A stretch of DNA of 62,951 nucleotides from Aeromonas aquatica (GTDB lineage: Bacteria > Pseudomonadota > Gammaproteobacteria > Enterobacterales > Aeromonadaceae), in NCBI RefSeq assembly GCF_000764655.1, contig NZ_JRGL01000130.1, forward strand, positions 1 to 62,951, in the 5' to 3' direction. The position numbers and the translations under genes were made by a program. Shown in pieces: positions 47,947 to 55,499 of the stretch. Numbering within the stretch: the first letter of the stretch is position 1; every line of letters begins with the position of its first letter. The notes beneath the pieces were generated by a model. The model worked only from the letters and a program-made list of their open reading frames with translations. It was not told where the DNA came from and ran no database searches.

Positions 47947-49095
47947 ATGCATACCCTGATGGACGAAACCCTCCAGGCCCTGACCGAACAGGTCGAAGCC
48001 TTCTGCCGACAAGTGATAGCGCCGCGCGCCGAGGAGATAGACAGGAGCAACGCCTTCCCCCGCGACCTCTGGCCCTTGATGGGTGAGCTCGGCTTGCACG
48101 GCATCACGGTGGCGGAGGAGTATGACGGGGTCGGCCTCGGTTACCTCGCCCATGTGCTGGTGATGGAGCAGGTGAGCCGCGCCAGCGCCTCGGTCGGCCT
48201 CTCCTACGGCGCCCACTCCAACCTCTGCATCAATCAGATCCACCGCCACGGCACCCCTGATCAGAAAGCGTGCTATCTGCCTGATCTCGTCAGCGGCAAG
48301 CACGTGGGGGCGCTGGCCATGAGCGAGCCAGGGGCCGGCTCCGACGTGGTCGCCATGCGGCTGACGGCGGAAGACAGAGGCGATCACTTCCTGCTCAATG
48401 GCAACAAGATGTGGATCACCAACGGCCCGGATGCGGACACCTTCGTCATCTATGCCAAGACCGATGCCAAGGCGGGAGCAAAGGGCATCTCCGCCTTTGT
48501 CGTCGAGGCGGGCACCCCGGGGTTCACCACGGCTCAGAAGCTGGACAAGCTCGGCATGCGAGGCTCCAGCACCTGCGAGCTGGTGTTCGACGATTGCAAG
48601 GTGCCCAAAGAGAACCTCCTCGGCCCCCTGCACGGCGGGGTCAAGGTGTTGATGAGCGGGCTGGACTACGAGCGAGTGGTGCTGGCGGCGGGGCCGCTCG
48701 GCATCATGCAGGCCTGCATGGACGTGGTGCTGCCCTATGTGCGCGAGCGCAAGCAGTTCGGCCAGGCCATCGGCGAGTTTCAGCTGGTGCAGGGCAAGCT
48801 CGCGGACATGTACACCCGCCTCGCCAGCAGTCGCGCCCTGGTCTATTCGGTGGCGAGCGCCTGTGACAAGGGCCACACCAGCCGCAAGGATTGCGCCGCC
48901 GCCATCCTGTTTGCCGCCGAGAACGCCACCCAGATGGCGCTGGATGCCATCCAGCTGCTGGGGGGAAATGGCTATATCAACGACTACCCCACCGGCCGTC
49001 TGTTGCGGGACGCCAAGCTCTACGAGATAGGGGCTGGCACCTCGGAGATCCGCCGCTGGCTCATCGGTCGCGAGTTGATGGGGGAAGATGCATGA
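47947..49095 (+). CDS. liuA: Isovaleryl-CoA dehydrogenase
   Basis: FAD enzyme of 382 residues converting isovaleryl-CoA to 3-methylcrotonyl-CoA in leucine breakdown. Landmarks are [16 protein letters not shown] near 120, [17 protein letters not shown] near 155 and [13 protein letters not shown] near 337. The catalytic base is the Glu of [13 protein letters not shown] near 242, the special isovaleryl position, whereas the common site reads [14 protein letters not shown] lies 6 bases before the ATG. First gene of the liu operon, just right of the palindrome. Confidence 0.95.
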   Translation: MHTLMDETLQALTEQVEAFCRQVIAPRAEEIDRSNAFPRDLWPLMGELGLHGITVAEEYDGVGLGYLAHVLVMEQVSRASASVGLSYGAHSNLCINQIHRHGTPDQKACYLPDLVSGKHVGALAMSEPGAGSDVVAMRLTAEDRGDHFLLNGNKMWITNGPDADTFVIYAKTDAKAGAKGISAFVVEAGTPGFTTAQKLDKLGMRGSSTCELVFDDCKVPKENLLGPLHGGVKVLMSGLDYERVVLAAGPLGIMQACMDVVLPYVRERKQFGQAIGEFQLVQGKLADMYTRLASSRALVYSVASACDKGHTSRKDCAAAILFAAENATQMALDAIQLLGGNGYINDYPTGRLLRDAKLYEIGAGTSEIRRWLIGRELMGEDA

Positions 49096-49150
49096 GCCGC
49101 CTCCCGAGATCCCCTGATGTCGACAACAAGGAACCGGCGAGGGTTAGCGT

Positions 49151-50797
49151 ATGAGTCAAATACACGCTCGTATTCAATCTCACCTCGACACCGCCAGCCC
49201 GGAGTTTGTGGCCAACAAGGCCGCCATGCAGGCATTGGTCAGCGATCTCAATGCCCGCCTCGACGAGATTGCCCAGGGTGGCGGCGCGGCCAACAACGCC
49301 CGCCATCAGGCCCGTGGCAAGCTGTTGCCCCGCGAGCGCATCGACAGGTTGCTGGACCCAGGCTCCCCCTTCCTCGAACTCTCGACCCTGGCGGCCTGGC
49401 AGGTCTATGACGACCCGGTACCCGCGGCCGGCATCATCACCGGGCTGGGCCAGATCGCAGGCCGCCTCTGCCTGCTGGTGGTGAACGATGCCACCGTCAA
49501 GGGGGGCACCTATTACCCCCTCACGGTGAAGAAGCACCTGCGGGCCCAGGCCATCGCCGAGCGGCTGCGGCTGCCCTGCCTCTATCTGGTGGATTCCGGC
49601 GGCGCCTTCCTGCCCATGCAGGACGAGGTGTTTCCCGACCGCGAGCACTTCGGCCGCATCTTCTACAACCAGGCGCGCATGTCCGCCCAAAACATCCCCC
49701 AGCTCGCCGTGGTGATGGGGCTCTGCACCGCCGGCGGCGCCTATGTGCCCGCCATGGCCGACGAATCCATCATGGTCAAGAGCCAAGCCACCATCTTCCT
49801 GGCGGGCCCGCCCCTGGTCAAAGCCGCTACCGGGGAGACCATCAGTGCCGAGGCCCTCGGTGGCGCCGAGGTGCACTGCGCCCACTCCGGGGTGGCGGAT
49901 CATATGGCGCTGGACGATGCCCATGCACTGGCCATCGCCCGCACCCTGGTCAGCAACTTAGGGGACAGCCATCTGGGTGAAAAAAATATTCCGGCGTTGG
50001 GTTCCTCTCCCCTCTCCCAAACCTATGACGAGCCACTCTACCCCATAACGGAGCTGTATGGCCTGGTGGGCACCAGCCTCAAGCGCCCCTATGACGCCAG
50101 GGAGCTCATCGCCCGCCTGGTGGATGGCTCCGAGTTTGACGAATTCAAGGTGCTGTTCGGTACCACGCTGGTCACCGGCTTTGCCCGGATCGCGGGCATG
50201 CCCGTGGGGATCCTCGCCAACAACGGGGTACTGCACAGCGACAGCGCCCAGAAGGGAGCCCACTTCATCCAACTCTGTAACAAGCGTGCCATTCCCCTGC
50301 TGTTCCTGCAGAACATCACCGGCTTCATGGTGGGCAGTGCGGCAGAGAAAGAGGGCATCGCCAAGCACGGCGCCAAGCTGGTCACCGCCGTCGCCTGCAG
50401 TAGGGTGCCCAAGATCACGTTGCTCGTCGGTGGCAGCTTCGGCGCCGGCAACTACGGCATGTGCGGTCGCGCCTATGAGCCCGACTTCCTGTTCAGCTGG
50501 CCCAACAGCCGCATCTCGGTGATGGGAGGCGAACAGGCGGCCGGGGTGCTGGTGCAGGTGCGCCGGGACAAGCTGGCGGCCGAGGGCAAAAGCGTGAGCG
50601 AGCAGGAGGCCGAGGCCATCCGCGCACCGGTGATCGCCCAGTATGAACAGCAGGGTCACCCCTACTACGCCAGTGCCAGGCTGTGGGACGACGGCGTCAT
50701 CGATCCCGCCCAGAGCCGTACCGTGCTGGCCCTGGCGCTGGCGGCCTGCCGGGGCGCCGAACTTGGCCCAGAACAATACGGCATCTTCCGGATGTAA
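49151..50797 (+). CDS. liuB: 3-methylcrotonyl-CoA carboxylase, carboxyltransferase (beta) subunit
   Basis: A 548-residue carboxyltransferase that moves CO2 from biotin on LiuD to 3-methylcrotonyl-CoA. Two crotonase-like halves are visible. [14 protein letters not shown] near 195 and [14 protein letters not shown] near 215 are acyl-CoA carboxylase signatures, and [11 protein letters not shown] near 380 and [16 protein letters not shown] near 425 hold the biotin/CO2 oxyanion region. Start ATG 49151 with GAGGG upstream, 55 bp after liuA. Length is typical (about 535). Confidence 0.95.
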   Translation: MSQIHARIQSHLDTASPEFVANKAAMQALVSDLNARLDEIAQGGGAANNARHQARGKLLPRERIDRLLDPGSPFLELSTLAAWQVYDDPVPAAGIITGLGQIAGRLCLLVVNDATVKGGTYYPLTVKKHLRAQAIAERLRLPCLYLVDSGGAFLPMQDEVFPDREHFGRIFYNQARMSAQNIPQLAVVMGLCTAGGAYVPAMADESIMVKSQATIFLAGPPLVKAATGETISAEALGGAEVHCAHSGVADHMALDDAHALAIARTLVSNLGDSHLGEKNIPALGSSPLSQTYDEPLYPITELYGLVGTSLKRPYDARELIARLVDGSEFDEFKVLFGTTLVTGFARIAGMPVGILANNGVLHSDSAQKGAHFIQLCNKRAIPLLFLQNITGFMVGSAAEKEGIAKHGAKLVTAVACSRVPKITLLVGGSFGAGNYGMCGRAYEPDFLFSWPNSRISVMGGEQAAGVLVQVRRDKLAAEGKSVSEQEAEAIRAPVIAQYEQQGHPYYASARLWDDGVIDPAQSRTVLALALAACRGAELGPEQYGIFRM

Positions 50798-50807
50798 GGA
50801 GTTCAGC

Positions 50808-51659
50808 ATGTCCGATCCCCTCTTTGACAACGCGCCCCAGGCCGGTTTTCGGCTGGAGCGCCACGGCCCCCTGGCGGAACTCATCCTGGCGCGCCCGGAG
50901 CGCCACAACGCGCTGGATGCCGACCTCATGCAGGGGCTGCTCGATGGCCTGGATGAGCTGGTTCAGGGCCAGACAGGCGCCGGTCGTCCCCATGCCCTGC
51001 TGCTGCGGGCGGAGGGCAAGCACTTTTGCGCCGGCGCCGATCTCAACTGGATGCGCAGCCAGGCCCACGCGGATTTTGATCCCAGCTCTTTTGAGAAAAA
51101 CCGGGAAGACGCCCGGGTGCTGGCCAAGCTGATGCAGACCCTGGATGAGCTGCCCTTCCCCACCCTGGCACTGGTGCAGGGGGCCGCCTACGGCGGGGCG
51201 CTCGGCCTAATCTGCGCCTGCGACATAGTGCTCGCCGCCGACAACGCCCGTTTCTGCCTCTCCGAGGTGAGCCTGGGGTTGGTGCCCGCGGTGATCAGCC
51301 CCTATGTGCTGCGCACCATGGGCATGCGCCAGGCGCGCCGCTACATGCTGAGCGCCGAGCCCTTCGATGCCATCACCGCCTGTCGGCTCAATGTGGCACA
51401 CCAGCTGATGCCGGCGGCCCAGCTGCTGACCGAGGGGCGCCTGCTGGCCCTGCGCCTGTGTCGCAACGGCCCCGCCGCGATGAAAGAGACCAAAAGGTTG
51501 CTGGCCGCCATCGAGGGCCAGCCCGTCCACCAATGTGAAGAGAAAACCGTCGAGACCATAGCCCGGGTGCGGGTCGGCCTCGAGGCCCAGGAGGGCATGC
51601 AGGCCTTCTTCGACAAACGCCCCCCCGGCTGGCGCCCCCGTTTCAAGGATGAAGCATGA
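50808..51659 (+). CDS. liuC: 3-methylglutaconyl-CoA hydratase
   Basis: Crotonase of 283 residues that hydrates 3-methylglutaconyl-CoA to HMG-CoA. Landmarks are GKHFCAGADLNWMR near 70, GAAYGGALGLICACDIVLA near 122 and SEVSLGLVPAVISPYVL near 150. AAGGA precedes ATG 50808, 10 bases after liuB; a longer upstream frame to 50643 overlaps liuB and is rejected. Its stop overlaps the ATG of a 38-codon micro-ORF (ATGA at 51656) rather than that of liuD itself. Confidence 0.94.
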   Translation: MSDPLFDNAPQAGFRLERHGPLAELILARPERHNALDADLMQGLLDGLDELVQGQTGAGRPHALLLRAEGKHFCAGADLNWMRSQAHADFDPSSFEKNREDARVLAKLMQTLDELPFPTLALVQGAAYGGALGLICACDIVLAADNARFCLSEVSLGLVPAVISPYVLRTMGMRQARRYMLSAEPFDAITACRLNVAHQLMPAAQLLTEGRLLALRLCRNGPAAMKETKRLLAAIEGQPVHQCEEKTVETIARVRVGLEAQEGMQAFFDKRPPGWRPRFKDEA

Positions 51660-51772
51660 CTATTCACACGCCCATCAAACGCTTGCTGATCGCCAACCGT
51701 GGCGAGTATGACCAGAGTCCGGATCAATGCGCTCCGCTCTCGTGTACCTGTATCAATGAGGAGCAAAAATGA
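51656..51772 (+). CDS. Micro-ORF mimicking the LiuD N-terminus
   Basis: A 38-codon frame whose ATG overlaps the liuC stop (ATGA) and whose TGA overlaps the liuD start (ATGA). Its first 17 residues, MTIHTPIKRLLIANRGE, copy the LiuD start MTHQAPIKRLLIANRGE. Over the 12 shared residues PIKRLLIANRGE seven codons differ, all silently. After that it reads YDQSPDQ and a Cys-containing tail unrelated to LiuD. AAGGAT lies 6 bases upstream of the ATG. It is probably the original liuC-liuD junction with a truncated liuD copy; translation would be coupled on both sides. Whether the peptide has a role is unknown. Confidence 0.6.
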   Translation: MTIHTPIKRLLIANRGEYDQSPDQCAPLSCTCINEEQK

Positions 51773-53763
51773 CGCATCAGGCTCCCATCAAGCGTCTGCT
51801 GATTGCCAATAGAGGCGAAATCGCCGTACGGATCATCAAGACGGCGCGCCGCCTCGGCATCCACACCATCGCCCTCTACTCCGATGCCGACGCCTGCGCC
51901 ATGCATGTGCGCGAAGCCGACGAGGCCTGGCATCTCGGGCCGTCCCCCGCGCGGGAGAGCTACCTCGATGCCGGCAAGGTGCTGCGCATCGCCCAGGAGT
52001 CCCGCGCCGATGCCATCCACCCCGGCTACGGCTTCCTGTCGGAGAACGGCGATTTTGCCATCGCCTGCGAGCAGCATGGGGTGCGCTTCATCGGCCCGAG
52101 CGGTGCCGCCATTCTCGCCATGGGGGACAAGTCCGGTGCCAAGGCGTTGATGCTGGCGGCCGGGGTGCCCGTGCTGCCCGGCTACCATGGCACGGATCAG
52201 CATCATGCCGTGCTCAATGAGCAGGCCAGTCAGGCCGGCTTCCCGCTGCTGATCAAGGCCACCTGCGGTGGCGGTGGCAAGGGCATGCGCCGGGTCGACC
52301 GTCTGGAGGATTTCGATGAGGCGCTGGCGGCGGTGAAACGGGAGGCGCTGGCCGCCTTCAACGACGACAGTGTGCTGCTGGAACGCTATCTGACCAGGGC
52401 CCGCCACGTGGAGGTGCAGATCTTCGCCGACAGCCTGGGCAACGCCATCTATCTCGGCGACCGCGACTGCTCATTGCAGCGCCGCCACCAGAAGGTGATC
52501 GAAGAGGCCCCCGCCCCCGATATCCCAGCCCCCCTGCGCCGCGCCATGGGCGAAGCGGCCGTGGCCGCCGCCAGGGCCGTCGGCTATGTGGGGGCCGGCA
52601 CCATAGAGTTTCTGCTGTGCGAGGGAGCCTTCTTCTTCATGGAGATGAACACCCGGCTGCAGGTGGAGCACCCGGTCACCGAGTGCGTCACCGGCCAGGA
52701 TCTGGTGGCCTGGCAGCTCGCCGTCGCGCAAGGCAAGCCCCTGCCCCTGACGCAAGAAGAGGTGGTACAGAGCGGCCACGCGGTGGAGGCGCGCCTCTAC
52801 GCCGAGGACGTAGGGGCAGGATTCCTGCCCGCCAGCGGCCCCATCGACTGGCTGCACTGGCCTGCGGGGTTGCGTATCGACACCGGCGTCACCGCCGGCG
52901 ATGACGTCAGTCCCTATTACGACCCCATGATCGCCAAACTCATCGCCCACGGTCAGAGCCGCGCCGAGGCCTTCTCCCGCCTCGCCGATGGGCTGGCTGC
53001 GTTGGAGATTGGCCCTCTCGTTCACAACGGCCCGCTGTTGCTGCGCCTGTGTCAGGAGCCCGAGGTGCTGGCCATGGGCCATCACACCCAGTGGCCCATC
53101 CCCACCGAGCCGCTGACCACGCCGGCCCTCGCCTGGCCACTGGCGACCCTCTGGCTCGCCAGTCGTGGTACAGGGCCCTCTCCCTGGCAGCAAGCCCCGG
53201 GCTTTCGTCTGGGACATACCAGGCGCTGGACGGCGGCGGTGCGCATCGCGGAAGAGTCCCGCACCCTGAGCCTCCTGGAGCACGAGGGCAGGATTGGCTG
53301 GCAAGGGGAATTCATTCCCTATGAGCTGGACGCGGATCATATCCGCCTGCTGCAAGAGGGGCGCTGGCAGCGCTATCCCGTACAAAATGGCGGGACCGGC
53401 GCTTTCATCCTGCGCGTGGACGACCGGCTCGTGCGCTTCGGCGCAGACGATCAGCCACATCACTCCCCCCATGATCACGACCATAGCGGTGGCGCTATGG
53501 CCTCCCTGCAGGGCGCCCTTGCGCCTATGCATGGCATCGTAGTGGCGCTGCTGGTCGAGGTCGGCCAGCGTGTCCGCAAGGGTCAGCCCCTGCTGGTGCT
53601 GGAGGCGATGAAGATGGAGCACAGCCTCAAGGCCGAGCGGGACGGCATAGTCGAACGCCTCTGCTGCAAAGTGGGAGAGCAGGTGAGCCAGGGCAGCGTG
53701 CTGGTGCACTTCGCCGACCCGACCTCCGGCACCGGCGAGCACAAGGAGGCGAACGCATCATGA
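51769..53763 (+). CDS. liuD: 3-methylcrotonyl-CoA carboxylase, biotin-containing (alpha) subunit
   Basis: A 664-residue subunit with biotin carboxylase (about 8-450) and biotin carboxyl carrier (about 590-660) domains. Landmarks are KRLLIANRGEIAVRI at the start, the ATP-grasp loop CGGGGKGMR near 168, MEMNTRLQVEHPVTE near 290 and the biotinylated Lys615 in EAMKMEH. A His-rich patch (HHSPHDHDHSGG near 565) separates the middle and carrier regions. It has its own GAGGAG site 5 bases before ATG 51769, inside the micro-ORF. It overlaps liuE by ATGA. Works with LiuB. Confidence 0.96.
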   Translation: MTHQAPIKRLLIANRGEIAVRIIKTARRLGIHTIALYSDADACAMHVREADEAWHLGPSPARESYLDAGKVLRIAQESRADAIHPGYGFLSENGDFAIACEQHGVRFIGPSGAAILAMGDKSGAKALMLAAGVPVLPGYHGTDQHHAVLNEQASQAGFPLLIKATCGGGGKGMRRVDRLEDFDEALAAVKREALAAFNDDSVLLERYLTRARHVEVQIFADSLGNAIYLGDRDCSLQRRHQKVIEEAPAPDIPAPLRRAMGEAAVAAARAVGYVGAGTIEFLLCEGAFFFMEMNTRLQVEHPVTECVTGQDLVAWQLAVAQGKPLPLTQEEVVQSGHAVEARLYAEDVGAGFLPASGPIDWLHWPAGLRIDTGVTAGDDVSPYYDPMIAKLIAHGQSRAEAFSRLADGLAALEIGPLVHNGPLLLRLCQEPEVLAMGHHTQWPIPTEPLTTPALAWPLATLWLASRGTGPSPWQQAPGFRLGHTRRWTAAVRIAEESRTLSLLEHEGRIGWQGEFIPYELDADHIRLLQEGRWQRYPVQNGGTGAFILRVDDRLVRFGADDQPHHSPHDHDHSGGAMASLQGALAPMHGIVVALLVEVGQRVRKGQPLLVLEAMKMEHSLKAERDGIVERLCCKVGEQVSQGSVLVHFADPTSGTGEHKEANAS

Positions 53764-54731
53764 GCAGAGAAGCAACGAGGCCCGTCGATCGGGTAAGCCT
53801 GGTGGAGATGGGGCCGCGGGACGGCTTGCAAAACGAGACCCGTATTCTGACCCTGGAGCAACGGCTCGCACTGATATCCCGCCTCGCGGACAGCGGCCTG
53901 CAGCGGATCGAGGTGGGCGCCTTCGTCTCGCCGAAGCGGGTGCCGCAGATGGCGGACTCCGGCGCCCTGTTTGAGCTGCTGCCTCGCAAGGGGCCCACTC
54001 GCTACGGCGCCCTGGTGCCCAACAGCCAAGGCTTGCAGGCCGCCATTGCCGCCCGGGTCGACGAGATTGGGCTCTTCACCGCCTGTTCGGACGGCTTCAC
54101 CCGCGCCAACATCGGCATCAGCGTGGAAGAGTCCCTGGTGCGCTTCGCCCCATTGGTGGCGGAGGCGCGCCGGCTCGGCATCAAGGTCCGCGGCTACCTC
54201 TCCACCGTCATCGCCTGCCCCTATGACGGCCCCACCCGGCCGAAAAGGGTCGCCGCCCTGGCCGAGCGACTGCTGGATCTCGGCTGCCACGAGATCTCTC
54301 TCGGCGACACCATAGGGGTCGGCACCCCGGGCACCGTCGCCCCCATGCTGGATGCCGTCTTGCACGAGGTGCCGGCAGGGCGGCTCGCGGTGCACTTTCA
54401 CGATACCTATGGCCAGGGGCTCGCCAACCTGCTGCCGGCGCTGGAGCGCGGCATCCGTACCATCGACTGCTCGGTGGCCGGGCTCGGCGGCTGCCCCTAT
54501 GCGCCAGGGGCCTCCGGCAACGTCGCCTCCGAGGAGGTGGTCTACCTGCTGCATGGCCTTGGCATGAGCACTGGGGTGGATCTGGACAAGCTGGCCGCCA
54601 CCGGCCAGTGGGTGAGCGAGCAGCTGGGGCGCGCCAACGGCTCCCGGGTCGGTCAGGCACTGCATGCCAGGGCCCTGCACTTGCGGACAACGACAGCTGA
54701 GATAGCACAAGGAGAGAGCCATGGTCCCTGA
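53760..54731 (+). CDS. liuE: Hydroxymethylglutaryl-CoA lyase
   Basis: Cleaves HMG-CoA to acetyl-CoA and acetoacetate, ending the leucine branch. It has 323 residues. Landmarks are VEMGPRDGLQNE near 14 (Arg and Asp of the active site), HFHDTYGQG near 215 with the metal-binding His residues, and the lyase signature AGLGGCPYAPGASGNVASEE near 240 with the catalytic Cys. It overlaps liuD by four bases, so it is translationally coupled. Its last 11 bases overlap a second micro-ORF. Confidence 0.95.
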   Translation: MSREATRPVDRVSLVEMGPRDGLQNETRILTLEQRLALISRLADSGLQRIEVGAFVSPKRVPQMADSGALFELLPRKGPTRYGALVPNSQGLQAAIAARVDEIGLFTACSDGFTRANIGISVEESLVRFAPLVAEARRLGIKVRGYLSTVIACPYDGPTRPKRVAALAERLLDLGCHEISLGDTIGVGTPGTVAPMLDAVLHEVPAGRLAVHFHDTYGQGLANLLPALERGIRTIDCSVAGLGGCPYAPGASGNVASEEVVYLLHGLGMSTGVDLDKLAATGQWVSEQLGRANGSRVGQALHARALHLRTTTAEIAQGESHGP

Positions 54732-54810
54732 CAGCGTCGCCGGCAAGGCGATCATCGACAGTCATTCGGTGCCGGTCCAGGCCTTTGTCCCCCACAGGAG
54801 CACACCATGA
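54721..54810 (+). CDS. Micro-ORF between liuE and liuR
   Basis: A 29-codon frame (MVPDSVAGKAIIDSHSVPVQ, then nine more residues) with a good AAGGAG site 6 bases before ATG 54721. It begins inside liuE and its TGA overlaps the liuR ATG (ATGA at 54807-54810). It could be a remnant of a lost liu gene or a leader that couples liuR translation to liuE. The sequence resembles nothing I recognise, and 29 codons could be open by chance; the ribosome site and exact overlap argue otherwise. Confidence 0.4.
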   Translation: MVPDSVAGKAIIDSHSVPVQAFVPHRSTP

Positions 54811-55220
54811 AAGCCGCCCCCTTCTGTGGCAAGGAGGTGACCTACAGCATCTCCGAGCTGGCCCAGGAGTTTGACGTCACCCCGCGCACCATTCGCTACT
54901 ACGAGGATGAGGGGCTGATCACCCCGACCCGGGAGGGGCAGACCCGGATCTACAGCCACAAGGACAAGATCCGCCTGAAGTTGACCCTGCGTGGCAAGCG
55001 GCTCGGCTTCAGCCTGGCGGAGATCCGCGAGCTGTTTGACCTCTATGACACCGACAAGACCAGCCGGACCCAGCTGCACTCCATGATCCAGATCATCGAG
55101 GCGAGGCGCCACTCCCTGCGCCAGCAGCTGGAAGATATCCAGATGGTGATGGCCGAACTGGAGGTAGCCGAACAGCGCTGCGTCAACTCCCTCAACCTGT
55201 TGAAAACCGGCGCGGAGTGA
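54807..55220 (+). CDS. liuR: MerR-type regulator of branched-chain amino acid catabolism
   Basis: A 137-residue MerR protein. The HTH with wing (about 13-80) contains ISELAQEFDVTPRTIRYYED and EGQTRIYS. A dimerising coiled coil fills about 90-125. One late Cys is present (near 127) and no metal-binding loop, so it is not a metal sensor. LiuR in gammaproteobacteria and pseudomonads represses liu and ivd genes until the acyl-CoA catabolites accumulate. Here it is the last gene of the liu operon, so it would be autoregulated through the palindrome at 47846. AGGAG precedes ATG 54807. Confidence 0.9.
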   Translation: MKAAPFCGKEVTYSISELAQEFDVTPRTIRYYEDEGLITPTREGQTRIYSHKDKIRLKLTLRGKRLGFSLAEIRELFDLYDTDKTSRTQLHSMIQIIEARRHSLRQQLEDIQMVMAELEVAEQRCVNSLNLLKTGAE

Positions 55221-55499
55221 CCGACGCTGGCAATAGGGCGCCCCATCAGACAGGACTCTGGTGAGGGTGAGGCGGTATTGATGGCAGGCACTCATGGTGC
55301 ACGGCGGTCGGCGTCAAGGATCCGGCCTCCCCGCGTCCGAGAGGGCAGTCGCCATGTCGGGCAACTATCGCGTGCGTCTATGTCCATCTTCCGCCGGCTC
55401 CCTGACCTATCCCGGTCAGAGTCCGGCGCAATCCCTGCCGTCACCTCATGATTACTCTTCGATTAATTGCTACCATGGGCGCATCAAATGGAGACCGTC

